Below are positions 1 through 9,090 of a stretch of DNA of 41,477 bases, piece by piece (position 1 is the first letter of the stretch; every line of letters begins with the position of its first letter). This stretch comes from JAAYCI01 sp964370195 (lineage in GTDB: Bacteria > Bacillota > Clostridia > Oscillospirales > Ruminococcaceae): the NCBI GenBank assembly GCA_964370195.1, contig CAYJIH010000011.1, forward strand, positions 1-41,477. The letters are read 5' to 3'. Made by a program: the position numbers and the translations under genes. Below the pieces are notes generated by a model. That model was not told where the DNA came from, ran no database searches, and saw nothing but the letters and a program-made list of their open reading frames with translations.

Positions 1-72
1 AAAACGGTAGTTACCCAGCTATAAAATCGACCATACAATGATGCTCATTTTATGCCTTACCCAAGTCCACAA

Positions 73-102
73 GCCCATGGTATAGCTAGCTACACCATGG
101 GC
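73..102 (-). terminator. Hairpin terminator downstream of the galactose-binding protein gene
   Basis: A 30-nt near-perfect palindrome with arms GCCCATGGT and ACCATGGGC around the self-complementary core TAGCTAGCTA. The single imperfect pair is an A-C mismatch if transcribed on the plus strand but a G-U wobble on the minus strand, so the structure suits minus-strand RNA and the gene ending at 157. The U-tract after it is poor, so it may act as a 3' stabiliser rather than an efficient terminator. Positions 1-72 hold nothing I can identify. Confidence 0.55.
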
Positions 103-156
103 ACTTTATTGTTAACATAAAACAGCCCCTGCGAGATGCTTCGGCTTTATTAAAGT

Positions 157-1308
157 CTAGCCTGTATAAACACTATACGCCACACGAATTTTGGCAACGC
201 CCTCATCCACGTTGTATCCACCTGTGTTTGCCATAATTTCGTCCCCTTCAACAATATTTTCAACCAATACAGAAATGGCATCCGCCATACCTTGTGCATC
301 CTGCATAATCGTGCCGGTCATCATCCCATCAGCAATCAATGCTTTTGCAAAATCAGTTGCATCTACACCGAACACCGGGATAGTAGGGGCGCCTTCCTCT
401 CCGGTATTATAACCCACTTCATTCAAAGCAGAGATAGCACCTTCTGCCATGCCATCGTTATTGGCAATCACAAGCTCTACCATGTTGTTGTTTGCTTCTG
501 AATAAACAGTTAAAATAGGTCCCATATAATCATATGCTGCCTGCGCAGACCAATTGCCTCCTTGGTCTGCTAAATATTGTTCTGTATTGCTTTCATCATA
601 ATACACAAGTGGTGGGTGCCCTGATTCTTTTAAAATCTCGTTGGCATCTTCCACTGCAAACTGCGTGCGTGCTTCGGCCTCTGCATTGCCCTCTTGTCCT
701 TTAAACAATACATAAGAGATTCGTCCATCTCCGTTCAAATCCACAGCCTCATAATTTTCTGTAAGAAAATCACCAATCATTTGGCCTTGTAAATGGCCGG
801 CTTCCGGTGCATCTGTGCCCACAAACGCTGTCTTTTCATAACTTTGAAGCACTGTATCATCCACCTCACGGTTGAAAAAGATGATGGGGATATCTGCTGT
901 TTTTGCAGCGTCCACAGCATTTTGTGCCGCATCGGTAGAAGAAGTCTCTATGATATTGATGATTAACAAATTCACACCGCTTTCAATGGCTGTTGTAATT
1001 TGCTCAGACTGAAATGTTTGGTTGGATGCGCCATCGTAATTTTGATGTGTAATGCCCAAAGCGTCTAAATTTGCATCCAATGCACTTCGCACACTAAAAA
1101 TATACTCATCCGAAAAATTATAATAGAACACACCTGCATTAATGCCACTTTCCGCACCCGTTATTCCTTCTGCTTCGCTTCCCACAAAACTTGCAGCCCC
1201 TGTGGCAGATTCTCCTGCCACGGTAGAATTCGCCACACTCGACGAGCACCCAGCAACAAGTGCCATCGAAAACAGAAGTGCCATCGTTAAAGCCAGTTTC
1301 ATCTTCAT
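157..1308 (-). CDS. Galactose/glucose-binding lipoprotein of an ABC transporter (MglB-like)
   Basis: Periplasmic-binding-type sugar receptor, anchored as a lipoprotein on the outer face of the membrane. The start chosen gives a protein of 383 residues preceded by AAAGGGTG at good spacing; a longer in-frame reading has no binding site. Residues 1-21 are a lipoprotein signal ending in the lipobox VAGC (Cys21). The mature part aligns by eye with E. coli MglB along its length: a VFFN-type segment (IIFFNRE, about 143-149), VGTD, a calcium-binding EF-loop DLNGDGRI (190-197), EAEART, VIANNDGMAEGA and PVFGVDA. MglB normally precedes mglA (ATPase) and mglC (permease), but here the gene is followed by a hairpin and no transporter subunits, so partners must lie elsewhere or beyond the window. 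Family assignment is firm; the exact sugar is inferred. Confidence 0.88.
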   Translation of the reverse strand: MKMKLALTMALLFSMALVAGCSSSVANSTVAGESATGAASFVGSEAEGITGAESGINAGVFYYNFSDEYIFSVRSALDANLDALGITHQNYDGASNQTFQSEQITTAIESGVNLLIINIIETSSTDAAQNAVDAAKTADIPIIFFNREVDDTVLQSYEKTAFVGTDAPEAGHLQGQMIGDFLTENYEAVDLNGDGRISYVLFKGQEGNAEAEARTQFAVEDANEILKESGHPPLVYYDESNTEQYLADQGGNWSAQAAYDYMGPILTVYSEANNNMVELVIANNDGMAEGAISALNEVGYNTGEEGAPTIPVFGVDATDFAKALIADGMMTGTIMQDAQGMADAISVLVENIVEGDEIMANTGGYNVDEGVAKIRVAYSVYTG

Positions 1309-1389
1309 ATAACAACACCCTTTTATCAACGATAATTTTTATATACCAAACGTATGTTAAAAAGAACCAGCACATAGAATCCTATTATT

Positions 1390-1416
1390 ATTGTACTGGA
1401 AATTTTCGCAAATTTC
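1390..1416 (-). promoter_or_regulatory. Candidate promoter -10 with an adjacent palindrome, upstream of the sugar-binding protein
   Basis: On the minus strand TACAAT (1395-1390) could be a -10 element about 80 nt before the start codon. Immediately upstream, in what would be the spacer, lies an exact inverted repeat GAAATTT-4 nt-AAATTTC (1399-1416). Its position between -10 and -35 is typical of a repressor operator, but the -35 is poor and no regulator gene is nearby. The gap 1309-1534 otherwise holds nothing recognisable. Confidence 0.3.
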
Positions 1417-1534
1417 GATAGATAATTTTTGAACTTTTATTTTTTTCTTATTTATAGCACTCTTTTAATGGCACACCACTTCAAAATATGTTATGTAAAT
1501 GCTTTTTACACCGCTTACAATCTACATAATATAC

Positions 1535-2716
1535 TTAGTGATTGCATTTTTTCATCACTTTCTTCACTGTACGCCCATACGAATAATACATCACAATAAG
1601 TAACATGCCAATAAATATTGGGTATACATGAAATCCAATGGTTTTCCCTATCACACCATACAACGCCGGCATAACCAAGGTTCCTGTGTAGGCAGATGCC
1701 ATTTCTACCCCTGTTATCGCCTGCGAATTTTCTACACCGAAATTGTACGGGGTAGAATGAATGATACATGGAAAAATAGGCGCCGAACCCAAACCGATCA
1801 GTGCAATTCCCACAAAGGCCGCCGCTTCCCCCATGGGTAAACACAACACCGCCACACCACCTGCCATCACATATGAGCCCGCTCGTATCATTTGCCCATC
1901 GTTGTATTTCATAGCAATAAACCCACACACACCTCGGCCCAGTGTAATTCCAAGATAAAACAACGCTGAAAACCCCGCCGCCAGTTCTGGTGCAACGCCA
2001 CGATTATACACAAGGTAGCTGCTTGCCCATAACCCTGTCGTTTGCTCAATTGCGCTAAAACAAAAGAAAGCCAATGCAATTTCTTTTACGCCGCGGATGC
2101 GCACAATTTGCACAAGTGACAACGCTTTTTTTCCCGCTTCTCCTTCTTTTTTCACACCTGGCACAAACGGATTTTTTTTCCACACCGGTACACTAACAAA
2201 AATAACAACCGATAGAACCGCTTGAATGATGAACAAAATAAAATATCCTGCCCTAAATGTTAACCCGTTTGTAAGTGCCATGCCCATCATATAGGGCCCT
2301 AAGGTAGCGCCCACACCCCACATGCAGTGCAACCAGCTCATATGCTTGCTTTCAAAATGCACAGCCACATAATTATTTAGCGCTGCATCAACGCTACCTG
2401 CACCCAGCCCATACGGAACGGCCCATAAGCACAAAACAAAAAAAGACGGGCTGCTTGAAAAACCAAACAATGAAATTGCGGTTAGCACAATGCTCCATGC
2501 AGTTACTTTATGTACATCCAATTTCCGAATCAATTTGTCGCTATTTAAACTGGAAACAACCGTGCCCGCCGAAATGATGATGGTTACAACCCCCATACTC
2601 GAAATTGGCACCGCATACGTTTCACTTATCAAAGGCCATGCCGAGCCCAATACAGCATCTGGCAAACCAAGGCTGATAAAAGAAATATAAATTAACGCTA
2701 ATAACAAGCCAACCAT
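1535..2716 (-). CDS. MFS permease, sugar/fucose-permease-like
   Basis: Major facilitator superfamily transporter of 393 residues with about 12 hydrophobic segments, the usual length for the family. The N-terminus has the motif SLGLPDAVLGSAWP followed by a G..SS...D cytoplasmic loop, a pattern I associate with clostridial MFS proteins annotated as fucose permease-like. The start is fixed by AAAGGAG seven bases before the ATG. It lies upstream of and in the same direction as the sugar-binding protein, with about 225 bp between them, so co-transcription is possible but unproven. Substrate cannot be read from the sequence; sugar or a small metabolite is a guess from family and neighbour. Confidence 0.75.
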   Translation of the reverse strand: MVGLLLALIYISFISLGLPDAVLGSAWPLISETYAVPISSMGVVTIIISAGTVVSSLNSDKLIRKLDVHKVTAWSIVLTAISLFGFSSSPSFFVLCLWAVPYGLGAGSVDAALNNYVAVHFESKHMSWLHCMWGVGATLGPYMMGMALTNGLTFRAGYFILFIIQAVLSVVIFVSVPVWKKNPFVPGVKKEGEAGKKALSLVQIVRIRGVKEIALAFFCFSAIEQTTGLWASSYLVYNRGVAPELAAGFSALFYLGITLGRGVCGFIAMKYNDGQMIRAGSYVMAGGVAVLCLPMGEAAAFVGIALIGLGSAPIFPCIIHSTPYNFGVENSQAITGVEMASAYTGTLVMPALYGVIGKTIGFHVYPIFIGMLLIVMYYSYGRTVKKVMKKCNH

Positions 2717-2743
2717 ATTGTCTCCTTTTAAGAATTATGGTAC

Positions 2744-2749
2744 ATTATA
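2744..2749 (-). promoter_or_regulatory. Candidate -10 of the MFS permease gene
   Basis: TATAAT on the minus strand about 28 nt before the start codon, inside the divergent gap between the permease and the ArsC-like gene. No good -35 is visible at 16-18 nt, so the assignment rests on the -10 alone. Confidence 0.3.
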
Positions 2750-2879
2750 TCGTAAAGCGTATCTATAAAAACCATCGACGAAAGCACGCTACGTCTTTAC
2801 GAAAAAACATTATAACAAAATATATCGACCTGCGCAAAAAAATGAAAACAAACCACTTTAATTGAAAGAAGGTCATTCC

Positions 2880-3230
2880 ATGTATTTCATCTGCTACCCA
2901 AAATGTTCCACCTGTCAAAAAGCAAAAAAATTTTTAACGGAGCACCAGATAGACTTTACAGAAAGGCACATCAAAGAAAACAACCCCACGTTTGACGAGC
3001 TAAAAGAATGGCACGCCAAAAGCAACTTGCCACTGAAACGATTTTTTAACACAAGTGGCCTTTTGTATAAATCACTTGGTTTAAAAGACAAGCTGCCTAC
3101 CATGAGCGAGGAGGAACAGCTACACCTGCTTGCATCAGATGGCATGCTTGTAAAGCGCCCACTTTTTATATCAAACACAGCCACTCTCGTTGGGTTTAAA
3201 GAAGTAGAATGGGAACAAGCTCTTATTTAA
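2880..3230 (+). CDS. ArsC/Spx-family thioredoxin-fold protein
   Basis: Small cytoplasmic protein of 116 residues (ArsC/Spx/YffB family). The start at 2880 follows AGAAGG at seven bases; an in-frame start six codons earlier has no binding site. The N-terminus reads YPKCSTCQKA, so Cys9 and Cys12 form the CxxC typical of this family. The sequence then follows the family pattern (FTERHI, LPLKRFFNTSG near residues 50-60, LVKRPLFI near 95), and the RP motif that marks ArsC-like members is present. Known members are arsenate reductases, redox-sensing RNA polymerase binders (Spx) or of unknown role; no arsenic genes are adjacent, so I do not assign a reaction. It is a single-gene unit divergent from the permease. 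Confidence 0.8.
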   Translation: MYFICYPKCSTCQKAKKFLTEHQIDFTERHIKENNPTFDELKEWHAKSNLPLKRFFNTSGLLYKSLGLKDKLPTMSEEEQLHLLASDGMLVKRPLFISNTATLVGFKEVEWEQALI

Positions 3231-3276
3231 GGCTTTCATTCAAAAAAACACGGCAACCTTTAAAAGTATAATACCC

Positions 3277-4233
3277 CTAGCGTGCATGATTCCGATATTG
3301 CCTTTTCCGTTTTGCACGCCGCTTTCTATGCACCTCTGCCGGTTTTGGCCGCTGCACCTTCTGGGCGGCCACCGGCCTTTTTTTATGTATATTTATTTCA
3401 TTTATATTTGTTCTGTTTCTACTTTTTTGCCCCTGCTGCAGTGCAAGCAGCGCTTCTCTTCTTTTGCTGTGCTGCTCTTGCATTTCCTCCACATACCCTG
3501 CACCAATAATGCCCGTTGGCACAGCAATTAGCCCCACGCCCAAAATTGCCACAACAGAAGCCAAAAGCTTACCCGCTGCTGTTATAGGATAAATGTCCCC
3601 ATAACCAATGGTAAGCAGCGTGGAGATTGCCCACCAAAAACCCGAAAAGATCGTGCGAAATTTATCTGGCTGAACAGGATTTTCAATTGCATATATGATT
3701 GCCGACGAAACAAGCATCAACGACCCCACTGCCAAAAGCGAACTCACAAGTTCCCAGCGTTTTCGTTTCATCACCACCAAAATATTATCAAGTGTATGAA
3801 AATAACGATTGAATTTTAAAAGCACAAACAAACGTAAAATCCAAAGGGTTCGCAAGCTTGTAATATCTAAATCTGTTAGTACCATTAAATAAAAGGGCAA
3901 TACTGCCACAAGGTCAATAATGGCCGACGGTTTTCGTAAATAACGCAGCCTGGCCCGCCAAGGGCGCAGTGCCGGGAACTGCAATGGCGCCACCCAAACA
4001 CGCAAGATATATTCTATTGTAAATAAGCCCGTGATAAGCAGGTTTAGCAAAATAGAAACCACCCACCACCAGTATGGCAAAATTGGGAAGCTATCAAGCA
4101 CCACCACACTAACTGCCACAATAGTTAAAATCGCCAAAAAAAGTTTAATTCGAAAATTAGCCATGTTTTTATGCTCTTCACGATCTAGCAATATGTAAAT
4201 CGTTTTTTGTAGCTGCCTATATTTGTTACGCAT
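3277..4233 (-). CDS. Voltage-gated-type potassium channel (Kv-like, six transmembrane segments)
   Basis: Integral membrane ion channel of 318 residues. The start follows AAGGAGAGGTG; an in-frame extension of 17 codons upstream is unlikely. Hydrophobic segments begin near residue 30. Segment S4 (about 127-143) has arginines at intervals (LRTLWILRLFVLLKFNR). A pore helix (WWAISTLL) leads into the selectivity filter TIGYGD (208-213), which gives potassium selectivity, then S6 (about 222-247). The C-terminal tail from about 255 is rich in Arg and Lys (KRRAKRKR near the end) with no recognised ligand-binding domain such as RCK/TrkA-N. It is a stand-alone gene, divergent from typA. Confidence 0.85.
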   Translation of the reverse strand: MRNKYRQLQKTIYILLDREEHKNMANFRIKLFLAILTIVAVSVVVLDSFPILPYWWWVVSILLNLLITGLFTIEYILRVWVAPLQFPALRPWRARLRYLRKPSAIIDLVAVLPFYLMVLTDLDITSLRTLWILRLFVLLKFNRYFHTLDNILVVMKRKRWELVSSLLAVGSLMLVSSAIIYAIENPVQPDKFRTIFSGFWWAISTLLTIGYGDIYPITAAGKLLASVVAILGVGLIAVPTGIIGAGYVEEMQEQHSKRREALLALQQGQKSRNRTNINEINIHKKRPVAAQKVQRPKPAEVHRKRRAKRKRQYRNHAR

Positions 4234-4342
4234 CGCCAAAACACCTCTCCTTTCTTGACTGCCTCTTTCATCATAACAAGACACTTATAAAACCGCAAGT
4301 GAAAGCGATACAAGGACAGTATTTTCTTAAATATAATTTTTT

Positions 4343-4372
4343 ATGTCAATCTGCGCCAAACTGTGGTATAAT
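4343..4372 (+). promoter_or_regulatory. typA promoter
   Basis: ATGTCA (4343-4348), an 18-nt spacer and TATAAT (4367-4372), with a TG one base before the -10 (extended -10). It lies about 43 nt upstream of the typA start. Confidence 0.6.
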
Positions 4373-4414
4373 GAAATGTATGCAACAATTTGATTGAAGG
4401 AGTTTTTATCATAC

Positions 4415-6253
4415 ATGCAAAGAGATGATCTTCGTAACATTGCCATTATTGCCCACGTAGACCACGGCAAAACCACCTTGGTGGATGAAATGCTGGCACA
4501 AAGTGGCACTTTTCGTGAAAACCAACAAGTAGCAGAGCGCGTTTTGGATTCCGGCGACATTGAGCGCGAGCGCGGCATCACTATTTTAGCCAAAAACGCA
4601 GGGCTATATTATAACGATGTGAAGGTAAATATTGTAGACACCCCCGGCCATGCCGATTTTGGTGGTGAAGTAGAACGCGTTTTAAAAATGGTAAATGGGG
4701 TGCTTTTGCTGGTAGATGCGGCCGAAGGCTGCATGCCACAAACCCGTTTTGTGCTACAAAAAGCTTTGGCACAAAACCTTTCCCTTGTTATCGTCGTAAA
4801 CAAAATCGACCGCCCGGATGCACGTATCAAAGAAGTAATTGATGAAATTTTGCAATTGCTTTTAGACCTTGGCGCTACAGATGAACAATTCGACGCGCCC
4901 ATGGTATTTACGTCTGGCCGCCATGGCACCGCCAGCTACTCGCCTGATGTACCCGGGGAGGATTTGCGCCCGCTTTTCGAAACCATTTTAGAATATGTAA
5001 AGCCACCACAAGGCGACGATTCGGCATCGCTTTCCATGCTGGCTTCAAGCATTGACTACAATGATTACGTGGGCCGCATTGGCATTGGCCGTGTTGAAAA
5101 TGGCACCATCCGACAAAACATGGATGTGCTTGTGGTAGATGCCAACAATAAATCCCTTCAGCAAAAAGGGCGTATCACAGCCTTATACAGCTTTGAAGGT
5201 GTGGGCCGCAGTGCTGTAGAAGAAGCAAAGGCCGGCGACATTGTGGCCTTTTCCGGCCTCACAGACATTCAAATTGGCAACACGGTTACGGCGCCCGATG
5301 CCCCCGTTGCATTGCCATTCCTTAAGATTAGTGAACCAACCGTAGAGATGATTTTTTCTGTCAACGATTCCCCCTATGCCGGAAAAGAAGGAAAAATGCT
5401 AACAAGCCGCCAAATTGGCGACCGTTTACAGCGCGAAACCTTAAAAGACGTGGCTTTACGCGTGCGTGAGGGCGACACCACAGAGAGTTTCCGTGTAATG
5501 GGCCGTGGTGAAATGCATCTATCCATTTTAATTGAGACCATGCGCCGCGAAGGGTTTGAGTTTTTGGTGGGCCCACCTCGTGTGCTTACACATGAAGAAG
5601 ACGGCGTGATGATGGAGCCTGTAGAGCAGCTTGTTATCGATGTACCGCTTGATTACCAAGGTGCTGTGATGCAAAAAGTGAGCCAGCGCCAAGGGGAGCT
5701 GCTACAAATGGCACCGTTGAACCAACGCATGCGCTTAGAGTTTCTCATTCCAAGCCGTGGCCTTTTTGGATATCGCAGCGAATTTTTAACCGATACGCAC
5801 GGCGAAGGTGTGCTAAACACCATCAGCGCCGGCCATGCCCCCTGGAAAGGCGACATTCCCACACGTCAAACAGGCAGTTTGATAAGCTACGAAACAGGCG
5901 ATGCCGTGGCGTATGGGCTAAACTCTGCCCAGCAACGTGGGCGTATGTTTGTAGGCCCCGGCGAAGCTGTTTATGCCGGCATGGTTGTGGGTGTTTCCCC
6001 AAAAGCAGGCGACATTACCGTAAATGTATGTAAACGAAAACAGCAAACAAACATTCGCGCTTCCGGCAGTGATGACTCTTTGCGATTGACCCCCAAAACC
6101 ATCATGGGGCTGGAAGACGCCCTAGAGTTTTTGGCACCGGATGAACTGGTAGAAGTAACGCCACAAAACATTCGCATTCGCAAACGTATTTTAAACCACG
6201 AAACACGTTTGAAAGCACAGAAAAAAGAAGAAAAGAACCGCCAAGGCCAGTAA
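4415..6253 (+). CDS. typA: Ribosome-associated translational GTPase TypA/BipA
   Basis: Translational GTPase of the EF-G/LepA superfamily that binds the 70S ribosome and supports 50S assembly and stress growth. The protein has 612 residues, the normal size. The G domain shows AHVDHGKTT (G1), the ERGITI switch region (G2), DTPGHADFGGEV (G3) and NKIDRPDA (G4). Domain II, the EF-G domain III and V-like parts and the BipA-specific C-terminal domain follow. The start at 4415 is set by AAGGAG; a TTG start 21 nt upstream in frame overlaps that site and is rejected. The gene is monocistronic, between a clear promoter and a hairpin terminator. Confidence 0.97.
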   Translation: MQRDDLRNIAIIAHVDHGKTTLVDEMLAQSGTFRENQQVAERVLDSGDIERERGITILAKNAGLYYNDVKVNIVDTPGHADFGGEVERVLKMVNGVLLLVDAAEGCMPQTRFVLQKALAQNLSLVIVVNKIDRPDARIKEVIDEILQLLLDLGATDEQFDAPMVFTSGRHGTASYSPDVPGEDLRPLFETILEYVKPPQGDDSASLSMLASSIDYNDYVGRIGIGRVENGTIRQNMDVLVVDANNKSLQQKGRITALYSFEGVGRSAVEEAKAGDIVAFSGLTDIQIGNTVTAPDAPVALPFLKISEPTVEMIFSVNDSPYAGKEGKMLTSRQIGDRLQRETLKDVALRVREGDTTESFRVMGRGEMHLSILIETMRREGFEFLVGPPRVLTHEEDGVMMEPVEQLVIDVPLDYQGAVMQKVSQRQGELLQMAPLNQRMRLEFLIPSRGLFGYRSEFLTDTHGEGVLNTISAGHAPWKGDIPTRQTGSLISYETGDAVAYGLNSAQQRGRMFVGPGEAVYAGMVVGVSPKAGDITVNVCKRKQQTNIRASGSDDSLRLTPKTIMGLEDALEFLAPDELVEVTPQNIRIRKRILNHETRLKAQKKEEKNRQGQ

Positions 6254-6312
6254 TAAATCATATTTTTAAACAGGCATGGCGGGCCACTTTCCCAGAATAT
6301 ACTGTTGATACA

Positions 6313-6354
6313 AAAAAGCACAAAACACCTATTCTTTGGTGTTTTGTGCTTTTT
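6313..6354. terminator. Bidirectional intrinsic terminator after typA
   Basis: Exact 17-bp inverted repeat (arms AAAAAGCACAAAACACC and its complement) with an 8-nt loop. A T-run follows on both strands, so it can end typA and any minus-strand transcript from the glycosyltransferase side. Confidence 0.9.
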
Positions 6355-6689
6355 AAATACCGTTATACAACATATACTAAACAAAACAAGTGAAACAACA
6401 TGTTAAACAAGTAAAGGTTGTTTGTAAATCACAAGGCAAGCCCCAATTCCACACAAAGCTCTTGCTGAATACACATCTTAAAGGGCAAACCCATATATTC
6501 AGCAATAACCAAATCAGCGTTGTCGACTTAGGGCAGCTGATGACACACGAAGCGCTTTCTTTCTGAATTTGTGGAAAATTCAGTGCATCCTTATTCTAAT
6601 GCTGTTTGAATGTCTTTTGGAATGGTTCAAATTATATAATTTTCAAAGTAGCTTTTGCTCAGTAGCCACTACATCTATTTTTAACCGCT
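6355..6689. other. Intergenic stretch without a clear gene
   Basis: No full-length gene is visible. It contains a short minus-strand reading frame (6429-6532) without a start signal whose translation looks protein-like, possibly a gene remnant, and a small hairpin CTGAATTT-GTGGA-AAATTCAG at 6563-6583. No tRNA or known RNA motif was recognised. Confidence 0.4.
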
Positions 6690-7943
6690 CTACTCTTTTT
6701 CTCCTGTAATCAGTTTGTATAATGGCTCTTTATACGCCTCATTCCTCATAGCATCTGCCACTTGTTCTGCTTTCCTTTTGTATTTTTCATTTCCAACAAA
6801 ATCCGAAAGCAGTTCTTGTAGTTTGTGTTGCTGTATTTTCGATATAGGCACCCCCTTGGGGCCCACACCCAGTTTGTATAAAATATCGTTCCACAAAGGT
6901 TGATCGGCCGTGTGTGGCACGGCCATAACGGCACAGCCCATTTTTAAAGCACTGTGTATCGTGCCCGCTCCACCATGGCACACAACACCGTACATCCGCT
7001 GAAACGCCCAATCGTATGGAACGCTTTGTGTAAACATGAATTGTTTTTTATCATACTTTTTCGGTTCTATCAGCCCACCCCCCGAAATATTAAGCACGGC
7101 CGGTATCCCCAAATTTTTTAGTGCACTTAAAAACAACAGTGTTGTTTTTTCAGGATATTTATTCACCATGCTACCGAATGTAACCAATAACACACGCTCA
7201 TGAGCCTGTAGAAAATCCTCAAGTTTTCGTGGTGCATGCCAATGTTTTTGTTTGTCCCTCTCCCAAAAACCAGCCATCATCACTTGTTTTCCCCAGCTCC
7301 TTGGCTGTGGCACAACACTCGGTGAAACTGTGTAAAATACCGGCAATGCTTCTAACCCTGTGCGGATATTCCTTTTTGAAATTCTGCCTGCAAACATTGT
7401 TTTTGAGCCAAAGTAAAACGCCGACACCAACGCCTTTTTCACAACACGATACCCTATAGAATTTCCGGTACGGCCTAAATTTTTATTAATTCCCACCGGG
7501 GGATACCCTTCTATTTCGTGCAAAAAACATGGGATGGGCGAAAGCATTACCGTTTTCCCACCGCCAGATAAACTCCAAAGCAATGGGTATGTGATTTTGG
7601 GATGACAAATAACACAGTCCGGTTTCACCTCTTCGATAACATCTCGTTGAGAGTATAACAACTTTTTTTGAATCGGCAATGATTTTTTCGCCAATTGCAC
7701 TGTGGCAAACATTTTTTCTGCCCCATTCCCACTCATTGCTTTGCGGCCGTTGTCACTATCAATCAAGCCCAAAAATTCACTGCCAAGCGAATAAAAAGGA
7801 AACCCCGCTTCTTCTGTAAAACACCGGTGCTGCTCTTCAAATGCACACACAACTTCATCGCCCATTTGTCGCAGCCATTCTCCAACACCCAAAAAAGGCT
7901 CACAATCTCCACGTGTCCCTAAAGACATCAGCAAAATCCTCAT
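6690..7943 (-). CDS. Glycosyltransferase family 1 (UDP-glucosyl/MGT type)
   Basis: Putative GT-B fold glycosyltransferase of 417 residues that would move a sugar from a nucleotide donor to a lipid or small-molecule acceptor. The N-terminus MRILLMSLGTRGDCEPFLGVG has the TRGD-PF/L pattern of the sterol-glucosyltransferase/macrolide-glycosyltransferase branch. The C-terminal half has VTFGSM, then the donor-binding signature HGGAGTIHSALKMGCAVMAVPHTADQPLWN. The start follows AAAGGAG; seven upstream in-frame codons are excluded. It sits 75 nt downstream of nfo on the same strand, probably read with it. The acceptor is unknown; a membrane lipid is plausible from family, nothing more. Confidence 0.83.
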   Translation of the reverse strand: MRILLMSLGTRGDCEPFLGVGEWLRQMGDEVVCAFEEQHRCFTEEAGFPFYSLGSEFLGLIDSDNGRKAMSGNGAEKMFATVQLAKKSLPIQKKLLYSQRDVIEEVKPDCVICHPKITYPLLWSLSGGGKTVMLSPIPCFLHEIEGYPPVGINKNLGRTGNSIGYRVVKKALVSAFYFGSKTMFAGRISKRNIRTGLEALPVFYTVSPSVVPQPRSWGKQVMMAGFWERDKQKHWHAPRKLEDFLQAHERVLLVTFGSMVNKYPEKTTLLFLSALKNLGIPAVLNISGGGLIEPKKYDKKQFMFTQSVPYDWAFQRMYGVVCHGGAGTIHSALKMGCAVMAVPHTADQPLWNDILYKLGVGPKGVPISKIQQHKLQELLSDFVGNEKYKRKAEQVADAMRNEAYKEPLYKLITGEKE

Positions 7944-8018
7944 TGTACAACCACTCCTTTGCATGTCGTTTATTCTTTGGATGCAGCAGGCTTTGCTTTA
8001 CACCAAATTTTATATCTT

Positions 8019-8864
8019 CTACATCACTTTTGCCACTTTTGCCTCTTCTCGAAGCAAGGCAATTTCCGCCTTATAGCCTTCCAAATCATTCGGTGTTTCA
8101 AGATAAAACGGAAGATGACAAAGCTTTGGATGTGTTACAATTCTCACAATCGCTTCAAGGCCCAGCTTCCCTTCCCCTATACAAGCGTGCCTATCTTTAT
8201 GACTCCCCAGCACATTCATACTATCATTTAAATGAATGGCCTTCAATCTTTCCAGGCCCAATACAGCTTCAAACTCTGCCAGCACATCGTCCAAATGATG
8301 CACAATATCATAGCCTGCATCAAACACATGGCACGTGTCTAAACAAACACCCATCTTTTCAGGCATGTTTACCTTGCTTATAATGGCTGCCAGCTCCTCA
8401 AAACGCCCGCCCACCTCTGTGCCTTTCCCGGCCATTGTTTCTAGTAGCACCGTTGTTGTATGTTCCGGCTTTAAAACAATGTTTAGCTGCTGTGCTATTT
8501 GCTCGATGCCAGTTTCCACCCCCTGCCCTGTGTGACACCCCGGGTGAAAATTATATAACTGGTGCGGTGTATATTCCATTCGACACAAATCGTCTTCCAT
8601 TGTCAACTTTGCAAATTCGCGTGTATCTTCATTTGCAGAACACGCATTCATTGTATAAGGTGCATGCGCCAAGATGTAAGAAAACTGGTGTTCCTCCATC
8701 AATTGGCGTAAAGCCGCCACATCTTTCTCCTTAATTTCCTTCGCTTTGCTTCCGCGCGGATTTCGTGTAAAAAACTGAAATGTGTTGGCATTGATTTTCA
8801 GCGCCTCTCTCCCCATTGCAGCATAACCTTTTGCCGATGATAAATGGCAACCCAATTGTAACAC
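8019..8864 (-). CDS. nfo: Endonuclease IV (deoxyribonuclease IV, AP endonuclease)
   Basis: Zinc-dependent AP endonuclease that cuts 5' to abasic sites in base excision repair. It has 281 residues, the usual length. The TIM-barrel metal-ligand motifs are visible in order: LGCHLSSAKG at the N-terminus, LAHAPYTMN, FHPGCHTG, LLETMAGKG, GVCLDTCHVFDAGYD, IHLNDS, and DRHACIGEG. The start is GTG, with AAGGGTG nine bases upstream. A 6-bp hairpin (8886-8903) sits in the short leader. It precedes the glycosyltransferase on the same strand with a 75-nt gap; the functional link between them is not obvious. Confidence 0.96.
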   Translation of the reverse strand: MLQLGCHLSSAKGYAAMGREALKINANTFQFFTRNPRGSKAKEIKEKDVAALRQLMEEHQFSYILAHAPYTMNACSANEDTREFAKLTMEDDLCRMEYTPHQLYNFHPGCHTGQGVETGIEQIAQQLNIVLKPEHTTTVLLETMAGKGTEVGGRFEELAAIISKVNMPEKMGVCLDTCHVFDAGYDIVHHLDDVLAEFEAVLGLERLKAIHLNDSMNVLGSHKDRHACIGEGKLGLEAIVRIVTHPKLCHLPFYLETPNDLEGYKAEIALLREEAKVAKVM

Positions 8865-9011
8865 GTATTCTCACCCTTACTTTCCGCACATCTTTTTATG
8901 TGCTGTTTGATGACACCCTGCTTTTGTAATATGTTCTACCCACAACCCATAAAACCCAGAGATACCAAAGACCCCCTGCTTTGGCGTATTGTGCTATTGT
9001 TCCCCGGATAC

Positions 9012-9044
9012 AAAAAGACGCTTTAAAGGCTTCCCTCTAAAGCG
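9012..9044 (-). terminator. purA intrinsic terminator
   Basis: On the minus strand a CGCTTTA/TAAAGCG stem (9019-9025 with 9038-9044) is followed by TCTTTTTGT, about 47 nt after the purA stop. Confidence 0.75.
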
Positions 9045-9090
9045 GCTCTTATCATATTCCTAAATAATCAACACAAAAGCAAATTCTGTA

